Shown: positions 26,383 through 34,667, counted from the stretch's first letter. The stretch is 49,177 nucleotides of DNA from Actinomycetota bacterium (GCA_030681835.1 JAUXRN010000169.1:1-49177), one strand, 5' to 3'. A program made the numbers and translations. Notes: generated from the letters alone by a model not told the origin.

Positions 26383-27819
26383 TCAGATCGTCCAGACGCC
26401 CCCGGTCTCCGCGAACGACGGCCCACCCAGGGACCATTCGGCCTCCGCGATGTGCGCAGCCATCGCCAGCGCGACCGCCGCGTCGACGTTCTCGTCGATC
26501 TTCGTGATCCGCCAACCGGACGGCGGGATCTCCTTCGCCCCGGCCGCGAGGACGTGCTTGGAGAGGAACGGGTCTCCTCCGTGCCGGATCCGCCCCAGCT
26601 GCACCAGGTCATAGAGGTTCATGCTCGCGGGGATCATCCGGCTCGCGGTCTGGGGGAAGTCCTCCACCGGGAGGCCTTCGCGCTGGAGCTCGTCCATGAT
26701 CGCGAACAGGTGCGCAGGATCGACCACGATGCGGGTCACGTTGTATGTCTCGTGCAGCTGCCGGAGCAGGTACTTGAGCTCGGAGAAGTCCAGCAACCCC
26801 GCCTCAGGATCCGCCTCGAAGCCCCACGCCTTCGTGTGATGGATCCCGTCGGCGGCGCGCTGGTCCAGGACGACGGCGGTCTTGTCCCGTCGAGGCGCGG
26901 CGTCGACACCGATGATGCACGCGTCCTCGAGGTTGATCTCCGGCTTGCCCTGGCCCAGCGCCCACGCCTTCGGGTTGAACGCCCGCGAATTGTCCCCGCC
27001 CGTCGGCGTGAGATTCAAGTGCAGGCGGCTGAACACCGGGAGCGGCAGCGCCCGGAACTGCGACTGCAGCATCTCCATCGTGATCCACGAAGCCGGGTTC
27101 GCCTTCCGCCACACCCTCGGGTCGGTCGGGTCGTCGTCGGGTGAGGCGCCGACGCGGTACAGGTACGCGTCGGGATCGTTGCCCCAGAGCTCACGGATCT
27201 GGTCAAGGGTTCCGCCAGGTCGGGCAGAGGCGGTCGTGATGCCGACGAACAGCCCCTCCTCGCGGCCGACCATGCCGGTGACCATGGCCTCGATCATCTC
27301 CATGTTCCGCATGACGTGGATCTCGTCACCGGACGCGAAGTTCGGATGGAAACCCTGGGAGGTGTCCGCGTCGAAAGGCAGGCACCGGAAGATGCATCCC
27401 GTCTCGACGACCTCGATGACATTCCGGTACACCCTCGTCGCACCCCGGAGCATCGGATCCGCGTTGATCATCCGCTTCGCGGTGTCGAAGATGATCGCCG
27501 CCTGCGGCTTCGTCGTCGCGAACGCGTACTGCTCACCGCCATAGATCGGCTCGCCGAACATGTGGTACAGGTGCAGCAGCGCCGTGATCTCGGACTTGCC
27601 TTCCCACCTGGGAAGCTCGAAGAGGGCGCGCTTCACCTTGCGGCGGCCCTGGCGATTCAGCCGGCCATACACCGGCAAGATCATGTTCTCGTACTGGAAC
27701 TGCTCGAGGATGAAAGGCTTCCCCGCCCAGCGATCCTTCATGTGCCGGACATGCCGCTCACCGAAACGTCGGACTCGCTCAGCGCGAGCGATGCCCCGCT
27801 GCGAGAAGCGGGCACTCAT
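26383..27819 (-). CDS. terL: Terminase large subunit
   Basis: The 478-residue product has an ATPase domain with a deviant Walker A (LPRWEGKSEI), a Walker B-like FASGDEIHVM and ITTASARPG, then a nuclease domain beginning CIIGVDAAPRRDKTAVVL and containing RIVVDPAHLFAIMDEL and DENVDAAVALAMA. It drives DNA packaging and cuts concatemers. Its ATG overlaps the terS stop (ATGA). The portal follows after about 78 bases. Confidence 0.93.
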   Translation of the reverse strand: MSARFSQRGIARAERVRRFGERHVRHMKDRWAGKPFILEQFQYENMILPVYGRLNRQGRRKVKRALFELPRWEGKSEITALLHLYHMFGEPIYGGEQYAFATTKPQAAIIFDTAKRMINADPMLRGATRVYRNVIEVVETGCIFRCLPFDADTSQGFHPNFASGDEIHVMRNMEMIEAMVTGMVGREEGLFVGITTASARPGGTLDQIRELWGNDPDAYLYRVGASPDDDPTDPRVWRKANPASWITMEMLQSQFRALPLPVFSRLHLNLTPTGGDNSRAFNPKAWALGQGKPEINLEDACIIGVDAAPRRDKTAVVLDQRAADGIHHTKAWGFEADPEAGLLDFSELKYLLRQLHETYNVTRIVVDPAHLFAIMDELQREGLPVEDFPQTASRMIPASMNLYDLVQLGRIRHGGDPFLSKHVLAAGAKEIPPSGWRITKIDENVDAAVALAMAAHIAEAEWSLGGPSFAETGGVWTI

Positions 27820-28340
27820 GCGCGAGGCCGGTCGAGGGACTCGTTCAGGGCAGCCAGGATGCTCTTGCCGACGACCTCGGTCAGCGCCATCCGGATCCGC
27901 GCCGCCGGCGTCAGGCCCATCGCGTCGGCGTACCGGAGCATCGTGGCCGCGGCGTCCTTCTGCACGGTGACCGCGGGGTTCTTCACCCAGCCGCCCTGGA
28001 CGCCCGGGATCAAGATCCCGTGGGCGCGCACCTCCGCGACCGCCAGCGCGTGGAGGAGGACCGCCTCGCAGTACGCCTCGAGCTGCGGCAAGTAGGAGTC
28101 GCGCATGTGGCCAGCCCCGCCCAGGTCCTCCACCACGGCAGCCCACACCGCGTGAGCCCCCGCCGGCAACGAGGCAGGCGCGGGGAACCTGTCCACGAAG
28201 GTCAGCACCGCCGGCGCGGAGGCGACCCGGACCAGGTCGCTGCCCGCGGCCTCCTTCGCGGCCTTCGCCTCCCCCGGCTTCGGGCGATGCCCCGTGCCAC
28301 GCTTCGCCCGTCCCGGGTCCGCCGGGCGACCCCTAGCCAT
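27816..28340 (-). CDS. terS: Terminase small subunit, P27 family
   Basis: The 174-residue protein starts MARGRPADPGRAKRGTGHRP, has the helical FPAPASLPAGAHAVWAAVVEDL and LPQLEAYCEAVLLHALAVAEV segments, and ends with KNPAVTVQKDAAATMLRYAD/GLTPAARIRMAL, the P27-family pattern. It recognises phage DNA and loads TerL. It opens the packaging module. Confidence 0.9.
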   Translation of the reverse strand: MARGRPADPGRAKRGTGHRPKPGEAKAAKEAAGSDLVRVASAPAVLTFVDRFPAPASLPAGAHAVWAAVVEDLGGAGHMRDSYLPQLEAYCEAVLLHALAVAEVRAHGILIPGVQGGWVKNPAVTVQKDAAATMLRYADAMGLTPAARIRMALTEVVGKSILAALNESLDRPRA

Positions 28341-28349
28341 GCCGAACCC

Positions 28350-28697
28350 TCACAGGACGCCGTCGCCGAAGGACTCGCGCAGGCCCTCGACGATCGCCCG
28401 CGCCACCTGGTCGCACCGCCACGCCAAGGTCGGCGGGGCAGAGCGGCCGAGCCGCTGGAACGCGAACGCAGCCGCGCGCGCTTCCAGGATCGCCGCCTGC
28501 ATCTGGCGGATCACCGTGGCCGCGGGCGGCGCGACGTCGACGGCGCCGCCCGGCACCTCGCGATCGGGAGCGCGCCGCCGCTGCCGAAACGCGCGAGTCC
28601 GGCACGCCGCCGACGCGTACAGCGGAAGCGGCCCAGTCCGACCCCGTCGAGGGATCGGGCGACCGCAACCGCACGCGCACGCCAGGCCGGAAGTCAT
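28350..28697 (-). CDS. Cys-rich hypothetical protein upstream of terminase
   Basis: The 115-residue product has an N-terminal zinc-ribbon-like cluster (CACGCGRPIPRRG, then a later cysteine in SAACRTRAFRQRRR) and a helical second half (TVIRQMQAAILEARAAAFAFQRLG). It is 9 bases ahead of terS in the same direction. Short zinc-binding proteins often lie here in actinophages, and DNA binding is possible. I do not recognise a named family. Confidence 0.6.
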   Translation of the reverse strand: MTSGLACACGCGRPIPRRGRTGPLPLYASAACRTRAFRQRRRAPDREVPGGAVDVAPPAATVIRQMQAAILEARAAAFAFQRLGRSAPPTLAWRCDQVARAIVEGLRESFGDGVL

Positions 28698-28925
28698 GCC
28701 GAGAGCGTGCGGAACCCGTCACGCACGCTCGGCGAACTCGTCGCGGGGCGAAACTCCAGTTTCGGGCGTGCGCACGCGCGGCTGGCAGGGCAAGGTCGGG
28801 CCGGTGCTCTCTCGTGATCGAACCGCCTACCCCCGGAGGAGTGCGAAAGGGCGCCCCACTGGTGGAGCGAGATGCGGCCGCTGGTCGCTCGAGGTCTCGA
28901 GGTCGGCCTGGGGGGGTGCTGCTGG
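28698..28925. other. Intergenic gap with a perfect short hairpin
   Basis: This 228-base gap separates the early and late leftward genes. CGAAACTCCAGTTTCG at 28749-28764 is a perfect 7-bp inverted repeat with a 2-base centre, and a GGAGG lies at 28836-28840. The gap is the natural place for a late promoter and for a terminator after whiB, but I see no convincing -10/-35 pair. Confidence 0.4.
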
Positions 28926-29210
28926 CTAGGTGTCGGCTTGGCGGTGGCTGGTGGGCTTGCCGCGGTCGAGTGGGACGCCGGCGTAGATGCCTGATGCGGC
29001 GGGGTTGTCTAGGCCGTCGTCGAGGCATTGCTGCTTGACGGGGCAGGCCTGGCAGATGGTCGTTGCGCGGTACCAGGCGCTGGGGTTGTCGAGGTCCCAC
29101 ATGGCGGGGTCATGGTGGATGCAGGCGGCGAGGTCGATCCAGGTGCGACGCGGGGGCTTTAGTTGCGCCGCTTTAGTTGCGCTGATTCGTGGGCCTCGTG
29201 GACCGGTCAT
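28926..29210 (-). CDS. WhiB-family transcriptional regulator of the phage
   Basis: The 94-residue protein has the four WhiB cysteines (DLAAC, then ICQAC with CxxC, then QQC; spacing C-x22-C-x2-C-x5-C) that hold a [4Fe-4S] cluster, and the following GIYAGVPL turn in place of the usual G[VI]WGG. The basic end (RGKPTSHRQ) is short. WhiB proteins bind sigma factor region 4 and modulate transcription. It is the last gene before the late region. The ATG overlaps the previous stop. Confidence 0.9.
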   Translation of the reverse strand: MTGPRGPRISATKAAQLKPPRRTWIDLAACIHHDPAMWDLDNPSAWYRATTICQACPVKQQCLDDGLDNPAASGIYAGVPLDRGKPTSHRQADT

Positions 29211-29707
29211 GTGCCGTGGCCCCGGTGCCGGCGTTGCCGTTCGGCTGCGAATTCGCGTTCGGCGGCCTGTTCGCTGGTGACGTGGCGGTAGGCCTCGGTG
29301 GTGACGTTGAGGTGGCAGGCCTTGCACAGCCCGGTGGACTTGACCTCGATCGGGCGTGCGGCGCACACGGGGCAGGTGTCGAGGAGTTCGCCGCGGCGGG
29401 AGCGGGCGACGTGGGTGGTGTGGTACTCGAGGCGGGCGGGGTCGAGGTCGTTGTCGAGGATGGCTGCGCGTAGGTCGATGGCGTCGAGGGGCTCGAGGGT
29501 GCCGGTGCGTGGTTCGCCGAGGACCTTGCCGCGGCGCTCGTTGCGGGGTCGCAGGCTGATGCGGTGGCGGTGGGCGGCGGCCTTGACGGCGGCGGTGGTG
29601 CGGCCGGTGAGGGCGGCGATGACGGTGGCGCCTTTGGCTGCGTTCTCGGTGAGGATGGCGAGTTCGCGGCTGGTCCATGGCCGGGGGGTGTGGCTCAGAA
29701 GGGGCAC
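29207..29707 (-). CDS. HTH plus zinc-ribbon regulator-like protein
   Basis: The GTG at 29707 has GGAGG seven bases upstream, so I prefer it to the ATG at 29749; this gives 166 residues. Residues 7-50 (PWTSRELAILTENAAKGATVIAALTGRTTAAVKAAAHRHRISLR) look like a SANT/Myb-like or HTH DNA-binding unit. Residues around 110-130 have a CPVC..CKAC zinc ribbon. It precedes whiB with a 4-base overlap, suggesting the pair controls the early-to-late switch. Confidence 0.7.
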   Translation of the reverse strand: MPLLSHTPRPWTSRELAILTENAAKGATVIAALTGRTTAAVKAAAHRHRISLRPRNERRGKVLGEPRTGTLEPLDAIDLRAAILDNDLDPARLEYHTTHVARSRRGELLDTCPVCAARPIEVKSTGLCKACHLNVTTEAYRHVTSEQAAEREFAAERQRRHRGHGT

Positions 29708-30120
29708 TCGTCGTCCTCCGTGCTGGGCGGGGCGGCGAGTGGTTCCCATGGTGGCATAGCCCAGCTGCTGGGGATGGGTTGGTGGCAGCGGTGCTGGGCG
29801 AGGACGGGGCGGGCGGGGTTGCCGGCGGGGCGGTGCTGGATCGAGATGGACGTGCGGAGGGTGAGTGCTCGGTGGGCGTGGAGGTCCCAGGTGCGTCGGC
29901 CGTCGAGGAGTGCTTGGAGTTCGCCGGTGGGGGTGAGTTCGGTGGGGTCGGTCCAGGTGTCGAAGCCGTTGTCGTCGATGCCGGCGATGCAGGCGGCGTG
30001 GCAGGGTCGGTGGGTGCGGATGCCGGCGTTGCGGGTGAGTCCGGTTTCGCTGATGACGCCTTTGGCTTGGAGCATGGAGCGGAGCCAGGCTGGCATGGGC
30101 GTGGTGCTCGTGGTGGTCAT
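29695..30120 (-). CDS. Hypothetical early phage protein
   Basis: The 141-residue product has a helical start (PAWLRSMLQAKGVISETGLT), a Cys/His group (HRPCHAACIAG), and a conserved-looking WTDPTELTPTGELQALLDGRRTWDLH segment, ending in an acidic DDECPF tail. A GAGGG ribosome site precedes ATG 30120. It is part of the whiB operon. I do not recognise the family; Cys/His positions could bind zinc. Confidence 0.6.
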   Translation of the reverse strand: MTTTSTTPMPAWLRSMLQAKGVISETGLTRNAGIRTHRPCHAACIAGIDDNGFDTWTDPTELTPTGELQALLDGRRTWDLHAHRALTLRTSISIQHRPAGNPARPVLAQHRCHQPIPSSWAMPPWEPLAAPPSTEDDECPF

Positions 30121-30148
30121 GGGGTGGCCCTCAGCCCCGAATTGGAGG

Positions 30149-30436
30149 TTACCCGTCTTGCTCGACTGCTCGCATGAGTGCTTTGTGCGCGCGGACTGCG
30201 ACTGCGTCGTGGGTGTCGTCGTCCAGGTGCCAGACGATCGACCACGTGATGTCGTGCCCGCTCATGTCGTATCCGGGTTCGACGGGGCCTTGGGCCCGGC
30301 CGATGTTGACCCAGGCGGCGTCGTGGCTGAATCCGATGATCCTGCGATGGATGGAGCGGGGGTCGGTTCGGTCGTTGCGGATGAGTGCGGTGGTGAGGAT
30401 CCAGCCGTTGGCAGGGATCTCGATGCGTTCGAACAT
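30149..30436 (-). CDS. Small hypothetical protein downstream of the iteron region
   Basis: The ATG at 30436 follows a clear AGGAG, which fixes the start, giving 95 residues (MFERIEIPANGWILTTALIR to ALMRAVEQDG). It contains WVNIGRAQGP and HDITWSIVWHLDDD, and looks like a small beta-rich domain of unknown function. It is the first gene after the repeat-rich gap and probably heads the whiB operon. Confidence 0.6.
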   Translation of the reverse strand: MFERIEIPANGWILTTALIRNDRTDPRSIHRRIIGFSHDAAWVNIGRAQGPVEPGYDMSGHDITWSIVWHLDDDTHDAVAVRAHKALMRAVEQDG

Positions 30437-30589
30437 TGCTCTCTCCTGAGTTGACTTGTTGCTCGTCTTGCAGCGACTGATTCTCGCTCTGCGGGGTTGG
30501 TCTCTTATGCGCGCGCGTGACGCGTGCACGCGTGTACGCATGAGTACCAATGTCCGGCGAGGTGGAATCAGTCGCTGTCCCTTGAATGC

Positions 30590-30624
30590 TGAGTGTTGAG
30601 AATTGGTCGCTATCGGTCGCTGTG
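30590..30624 (+). repeat. 35-bp direct repeat, copy 1
   Basis: Identical over 35 bases to 30668-30702, with a 78-base period. Each copy carries a weak (ATTGGTCGCTAT) and a strong (ATCGGTCGCTGT) version of the iteron, 10 bases apart, about one helical turn. Confidence 0.85.
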
Positions 30625-30667
30625 CTGCGGGGCTTGTGAGGAGATTGAGCCTTGAGTGCTGTGTTAT

Positions 30668-30702
30668 TGAGTGTTGAGAATTGGTCGCTATCGGTCGCTG
30701 TG
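30668..30702 (+). repeat. 35-bp direct repeat, copy 2
   Basis: Second copy of the repeat at 30590-30624, identical in all 35 bases. It is followed 11 bases later by a further ATCGGTCGCTGT at 30714-30725. Confidence 0.85.
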
Positions 30703-30811
30703 GCGTGCCGGGGATCGGTCGCTGTCTCAGGTCGAGGGCAGGTGCTGGCGATGATCGCAGGTCGCGCAGTCACATTGACCAGCGACTGATCTGTCGCTGG
30801 TGTCGGGCGGG

Positions 30812-33403
30812 TCATGAGTCGTCTCCGAAGCGTCTCTGGGCTCCGGTCTCGGGCGTTGGGGCGTAGATGCCGACGTAGAACTTGCGGCTGTTGGACAGGA
30901 CGACCGGGAGCCGGTAGCGGGTCCGCATGGCCTGCCCGAATGCCTTGCCTGAGACGGGCGTGACGGCCTCGTCTTGGCACCAGGCCTCGTATGCCTTGCG
31001 GACGACCGCGGTGTCCTGCTTGTTCCCGGTGACGGGGTCAGAGAGGGTGCACAGCTCGTCGACGAACTGCGCGACCGTGTCGGTCTCACGGGCGTAGTCG
31101 CGGGTGGCGGAGGTGACCTTGGCGGGCTCGGCGAGCCCCGTGGCGGCGTACTTCGCGGCGCCCTGGGCGAGCCAGGCAAGGATCGATGGGCCGTGATCGT
31201 GGACGAGGCGGTCCTTCAGCTCGGGGTCGCGGAGCTCCTCGGGGACCTGGTGCTCGAAGGGGACCTCGCGGACGCGGCGCCAGAACGCGTCGCCGCCGGA
31301 GGTGACCTCGGGGCGGTGGTTGGAGAGCAGGAAGATCGTGTGCGAGGGCGTGAACTGGAAGTGGTCCTGGCGCATGAACCGGGCGGTGAGCTTGTCGCCG
31401 CCGGTGAGGAGCTTGATCTTGCCTTCGTCGAACCGTTCGCCGGCGTTGGTCTCGGAGCTGATGACCAGGCGCAGGCCCGCCAGGCGGGCGATCTCGGTCT
31501 CGTGCTGCTGGGGGCCTTGCATGAGGAAGCCGCGGGGGGCGGGGGTGGCGTAGTCGCCGAGGAGCGCGGCGACGGTGTCCAGGAGGACGGTCTTGCCGTT
31601 GGCGCCGGCGCCGTAGAAGACGGGGAGGATGTGCTCGCGGACCTCGCCGATGAGGGCGTAGCCGAGGAGCCGCTGGATCCAGCCGATGATGGCGTGGTCG
31701 CCGCTGAACGTGGTGTCGAGGAATGCGAGCCATGCGGCCTGGTCGGCGGTGGGGTCGGGGGCGACGAGGGTGGATCGGGTGTGCAGGCGGGCGGGGTTGG
31801 CGGGCTCGAGGTGGCCGGTGCGCAGGTTGATGGTGCCGCCGGGGGTGTTGAGTTCCCAGGGGCGGGCGTCGAGGTCGTCGATGGACACCTCGACTCGGAA
31901 GTCGGTGGTCGTCATCATGAGGGCGCCGTTGATGCCAGGCGTGGTGAGCTGCCGCTTCTTGTGGACCTTCCAGACATCGTTGTCGGGGTAGCCGCGGGCG
32001 ATGGTCTTGGCGTACTCGCGGACGATGCCGCCGCCGTGCGCCTGGACGGCCCATTTGTGGCCGTTCCAGTGGAGCCAGCGGCCCATCTGGTGGCAGTAGC
32101 GAATGTCCTGCCCGTAGGTCGCGATGAGGGCCTGGGAGTGGCCGTCCTCGGACTGGGCGAGGGTGGTGGCGGGACTGTTGGCCAGGTCGCCGGGCCGGGT
32201 CAGCAGGGGGGCTGGGGCGCCGGTGTAGGGCTCGGGGGGCTGGTCGTCGAGGTCGACGTCGGCTGTGACGGTGGACAGGTAGTCGGGGGCGACCTGGTTG
32301 GGGTCGGGCATGCTGCTGAACGGGATGGGGCCGAGGTTGTCGAGGGGGTTGGCGCCGCGCGGGGTCGCGATGGGCTGCTGGGGCGGGGTGCCGTACCCGT
32401 CAGCGTGCAGCTGCTTCGCGGCGGCGGTGAAGTCGCCGCCATGGTTCAGGACGGCGTGGGCGGCGAACTTGCTGTAGGGGGTCTCGGCGTCGAACGCGGT
32501 GCTGGTGGTGAACACGTAGAGCCGGTCGACGCCGTCGGCTGCCTGCCCGGTGGTGGCGGAGATGCCGACGGTCTTGCCGGGGCGGCGCCAGGCGTAGCCG
32601 CGGCCCATCCTCCACACGGGTGTCCAGCCGTGGGGCTCGAGGATGTCGTCCCAGCCTGCGCGCTCGTTGAATGCGTCGCCTGGGCGGGTGCCGTCGCTGG
32701 CGCCGCCGGGCAGCCGCGGACCGGTGATCGGCTGGGGGTCGCGGGGTGGCGTGCGGTCGAGCATGGAGACGACGGCCCACAGCTGGTCCCGCTCGTCGCT
32801 GGTGAGGATGGGGATGGTGGCCACGGATCCGCTCGTGATGGTCCAGGCGGATCCGGGAGGGTGCTTGGCGGGGTCGAGGCATCGGCCGGCGGTGGGGGCG
32901 ACGACGACGAAGCCACCTTCGCCGCGGGTCTCGGCGAGGGTGTCGAACCCGGTCGGGTTGGTCAAGGAGTCGGCGAAGCGGGCGAGCTTGGTGTTGCCCT
33001 GTGCCTGGCCGCCGGTGACGCGGTAGAACAGGTGGATGCCGCCGCTTGGCGTGGTCTCGCAGTAGCCGGCGAGGAGGCGTTCGACGAGGGGGGCGATGCC
33101 GTTGTCGGCGGCGAGGGTGTCGAACTGCTGCAGGATCCCTTCGGCGCGGGCGCGGCCTTCGAACTCGAGCATCTCGAGCTCGCCGCCGAGGTGGCCGGTG
33201 AAGATGCCGAGGCCGTCGTTGCGGTCGCCGTCGAACCAGGTGGCGAGGTCGTCGATGGTGGGGCGGGGCTGCTGGCCCTTGTAGAGGGCGGTCCAGGTGT
33301 TGACGGCGGGGGCCTTGCTGCCGTCCATGCGGACGGGGACGACGATGGCACCGCCGAGGTGCCAGGCGAGGGCGGCTTCGAGGAGCTGCGCGTGATGGGT
33401 CAC
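30812..33403 (-). CDS. Prim-pol / D5-type primase-helicase
   Basis: From GTG 33403 (overlapping the previous stop as GTGA) the product is 863 residues. The N-terminal 220 residues look like a bifunctional primase/polymerase (ALAWHLGGAIVVPVRMDGSKAP, GLGIFTG, GGIHLFYRV). The middle carries the D5_N domain, and the C-terminal third an SF3 helicase with Walker A GAGANGKT, then LAGLRLVISSETN, LTGGDKLTARFMRQ and HTIFLLSNHRPEV. It is probably the replication initiator of the phage. The iteron region begins at its stop. Confidence 0.92.
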   Translation of the reverse strand: MTHHAQLLEAALAWHLGGAIVVPVRMDGSKAPAVNTWTALYKGQQPRPTIDDLATWFDGDRNDGLGIFTGHLGGELEMLEFEGRARAEGILQQFDTLAADNGIAPLVERLLAGYCETTPSGGIHLFYRVTGGQAQGNTKLARFADSLTNPTGFDTLAETRGEGGFVVVAPTAGRCLDPAKHPPGSAWTITSGSVATIPILTSDERDQLWAVVSMLDRTPPRDPQPITGPRLPGGASDGTRPGDAFNERAGWDDILEPHGWTPVWRMGRGYAWRRPGKTVGISATTGQAADGVDRLYVFTTSTAFDAETPYSKFAAHAVLNHGGDFTAAAKQLHADGYGTPPQQPIATPRGANPLDNLGPIPFSSMPDPNQVAPDYLSTVTADVDLDDQPPEPYTGAPAPLLTRPGDLANSPATTLAQSEDGHSQALIATYGQDIRYCHQMGRWLHWNGHKWAVQAHGGGIVREYAKTIARGYPDNDVWKVHKKRQLTTPGINGALMMTTTDFRVEVSIDDLDARPWELNTPGGTINLRTGHLEPANPARLHTRSTLVAPDPTADQAAWLAFLDTTFSGDHAIIGWIQRLLGYALIGEVREHILPVFYGAGANGKTVLLDTVAALLGDYATPAPRGFLMQGPQQHETEIARLAGLRLVISSETNAGERFDEGKIKLLTGGDKLTARFMRQDHFQFTPSHTIFLLSNHRPEVTSGGDAFWRRVREVPFEHQVPEELRDPELKDRLVHDHGPSILAWLAQGAAKYAATGLAEPAKVTSATRDYARETDTVAQFVDELCTLSDPVTGNKQDTAVVRKAYEAWCQDEAVTPVSGKAFGQAMRTRYRLPVVLSNSRKFYVGIYAPTPETGAQRRFGDDS

Positions 33404-33585
33404 GAGGCGGCCTGCCCGGTGGCTGACGTGCAGCGGCACCATTCGCAGCTGCCCAGGTGGACGATGCAGGACCGTGGCCGCGCGCAGGTGCAGGGGTGGT
33501 GCTCGAGGAGTCCGTGGCCGCAGGCGCATGACCCGAATGCGTGTGGGTCTTCCCAGCGGGTCAGTCGAAGTTGCTGAATGGTCAC
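33400..33585 (-). CDS. Small Cys/His-rich zinc-finger-like protein
   Basis: The 61-residue product has eight Cys and four His (CACGHGLLEHHPCTC, CIVHLGSCEWCRC) in a pattern that could bind two zinc ions. Both ends overlap neighbours by 4 bases, which supports it being a real gene. Family unknown. Confidence 0.65.
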   Translation of the reverse strand: MTIQQLRLTRWEDPHAFGSCACGHGLLEHHPCTCARPRSCIVHLGSCEWCRCTSATGQAAS

Positions 33586-33773
33586 AGGCTGCTGCTCCTG
33601 GGGTGGTGGATGCGCTGGTGGGCGAGCAACGGTGCGGTGTCGACGCGGAGGAGGAGGAGGGCGGGTGCTCCGTCAGGTCCGTGTTCGACGTCGACGAGGG
33701 TGGTGACGCATTCGGCGGTGCGGCCGCAGTGGATGCAGGTGATGGTGATGTCGGGGATCCCTGGGTTGGCCAT
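33582..33773 (-). CDS. Small hypothetical protein with CxxC
   Basis: The ATG at 33773 overlaps the upstream stop (TGATG) and gives 63 residues: MANPGIPDITITCIHCGRTAEC and a hydrophobic VEHGPDGAPALLLLRVDTAPL. The CIHC..C group suggests zinc binding. Family unknown. The longer frame to 33839 overlaps the previous gene and is not needed. Confidence 0.6.
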   Translation of the reverse strand: MANPGIPDITITCIHCGRTAECVTTLVDVEHGPDGAPALLLLRVDTAPLLAHQRIHHPRSSSL

Positions 33774-34105
33774 CAGGCACCGTCCTTCATTGCGTCGATG
33801 CGGTCGGCCTCTCGCAGGCAGGCCCAGCCCTGCCCCCACACGTCGGCCTCGCCCGTGGCCGGGGCGGTGATGGTGCGGCTCAGAGTGGGGTCGGCGGCGA
33901 CGTTCGCGCGGATCAGGGCGGCGGCCGCGGCCAGCCCCTCGACGTAGCCCGTAGCCCGTGCGATCCGGGCGGCGCTCATCGTCGCGTTGAGGATGCCTGC
34001 CCGCTCATCGGCACGGACCTCGGCGATCACTTCGCACAGCCACCCGCGGCCCTCGTAGCAGACCTCCGCACTCGGGCACAGCGCGTCGTGTCCCTTCTCG
34101 CTCAT
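33773..34105 (-). CDS. Hypothetical early protein
   Basis: Starting at ATG 34105 (overlapping the previous TGA), the 110-residue product MSEKGHDALCPSAEVCYEG has a few cysteines and a long helical stretch (ILNATMSAARIARATGYVEGLAAAAALIRANV). It is part of the tightly overlapping early operon. No function can be assigned. Confidence 0.58.
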   Translation of the reverse strand: MSEKGHDALCPSAEVCYEGRGWLCEVIAEVRADERAGILNATMSAARIARATGYVEGLAAAAALIRANVAADPTLSRTITAPATGEADVWGQGWACLREADRIDAMKDGA

Positions 34106-34260
34106 CTGGGTCCCCCCGGCTGTCGCAGGTGCCGCTTTCGCGTGACCATCCATGCCTGCTTCCACCAGAGCAGCTGCTGGGCCGGGGTCTTGTAGTGCCA
34201 CCACGGGTCGATGGAACCCGGCCTGTAGGGCTTGCGCTTGTTGATCGGGTGACGGGCCAT
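34102..34260 (-). CDS. Very small basic protein (52 aa)
   Basis: ATG 34260 overlaps the DUF4326 stop (TGATG) and the stop overlaps the next ATG (ATGA). The 52 residues are Lys/Arg/Trp-rich (HPINKRKPYRPGSIDPWWHY, LLWWKQAWMVTRKRHLRQPGG). Coupling at both ends supports it as a gene. Nucleic-acid binding is possible from its charge. Confidence 0.6.
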   Translation of the reverse strand: MARHPINKRKPYRPGSIDPWWHYKTPAQQLLWWKQAWMVTRKRHLRQPGGPR

Positions 34261-34667
34261 CAGGCACCGCCGTTCGCGAGCTCGAGGAGGACGTCGGCGT
34301 GGCACGGGACGTCGAGGGGGCACCAGCACGCGAGGTCGTGGCCTGCGAGGCCGGTTATGGCCGACGCCAGTCCCTCGTCGTTCTTCAGGCTCCCGCCGAA
34401 CCAGTGAGTCAGGTCCTCGGCGAACAGGCGCACGGCCTCGCCCTGCGCGAACGCTCGAGACCATGGCTCGCCGCCCAGGTCGTGAGCGACGCGATGGTCC
34501 ACGAGGTACGCCACGCCGTTGTCGTCGCGCACGTCCCAGAAGCCGCAGCACTCGGTGCGGAACACCTCGAAAGGGTTGCCGAACTTCGTAGGCCGGCCGA
34601 CGTACACCGCACCTTCGGGCATGCGCCAGCCCTGGGTGCGCTTGCGTTGGATCCGCTCAGGCATCAC
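34260..34667 (-). CDS. DUF4326 domain protein
   Basis: The 135-residue protein matches DUF4326: RIQRKRTQGWRMPEGAVYVGRPTKFGNPF near the start and LAGHDLACWCPLDVPCHADVLLELAN at the end. The family is common in phages and its role is not established. GTG 34667 and ATG 34664 are both possible starts, and both overlap the stop of the previous gene. Confidence 0.85.
   Translation of the reverse strand: MMPERIQRKRTQGWRMPEGAVYVGRPTKFGNPFEVFRTECCGFWDVRDDNGVAYLVDHRVAHDLGGEPWSRAFAQGEAVRLFAEDLTHWFGGSLKNDEGLASAITGLAGHDLACWCPLDVPCHADVLLELANGGA

Larger units (their letters stand above)
30437..30811. repeat. Iteron-like repeat region beside the primase gene
   Basis: No convincing gene fills these 375 bases. 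Nine copies of a motif near ATCRGTCGCTGT occur between 30471 and 30801. They include a perfect 35-bp direct repeat (30590-30624 and 30668-30702) and a 9-bp inverted pair ACCAGCGAC/GTCGCTGGT at 30778-30801. The local sequence is richer in A and T than its surroundings. Directly repeated sites next to a replication initiator gene are typical of phage and plasmid origins. An operator array is the main alternative. Confidence 0.65.

Noticed and set aside
30974-33577. Plus-strand open frame of 867 codons opposite the primase gene
   Set aside because: Its product is Gly/Val/Asp-rich low complexity typical of an antisense shadow in high-GC DNA, and the minus strand carries clear primase and helicase motifs.
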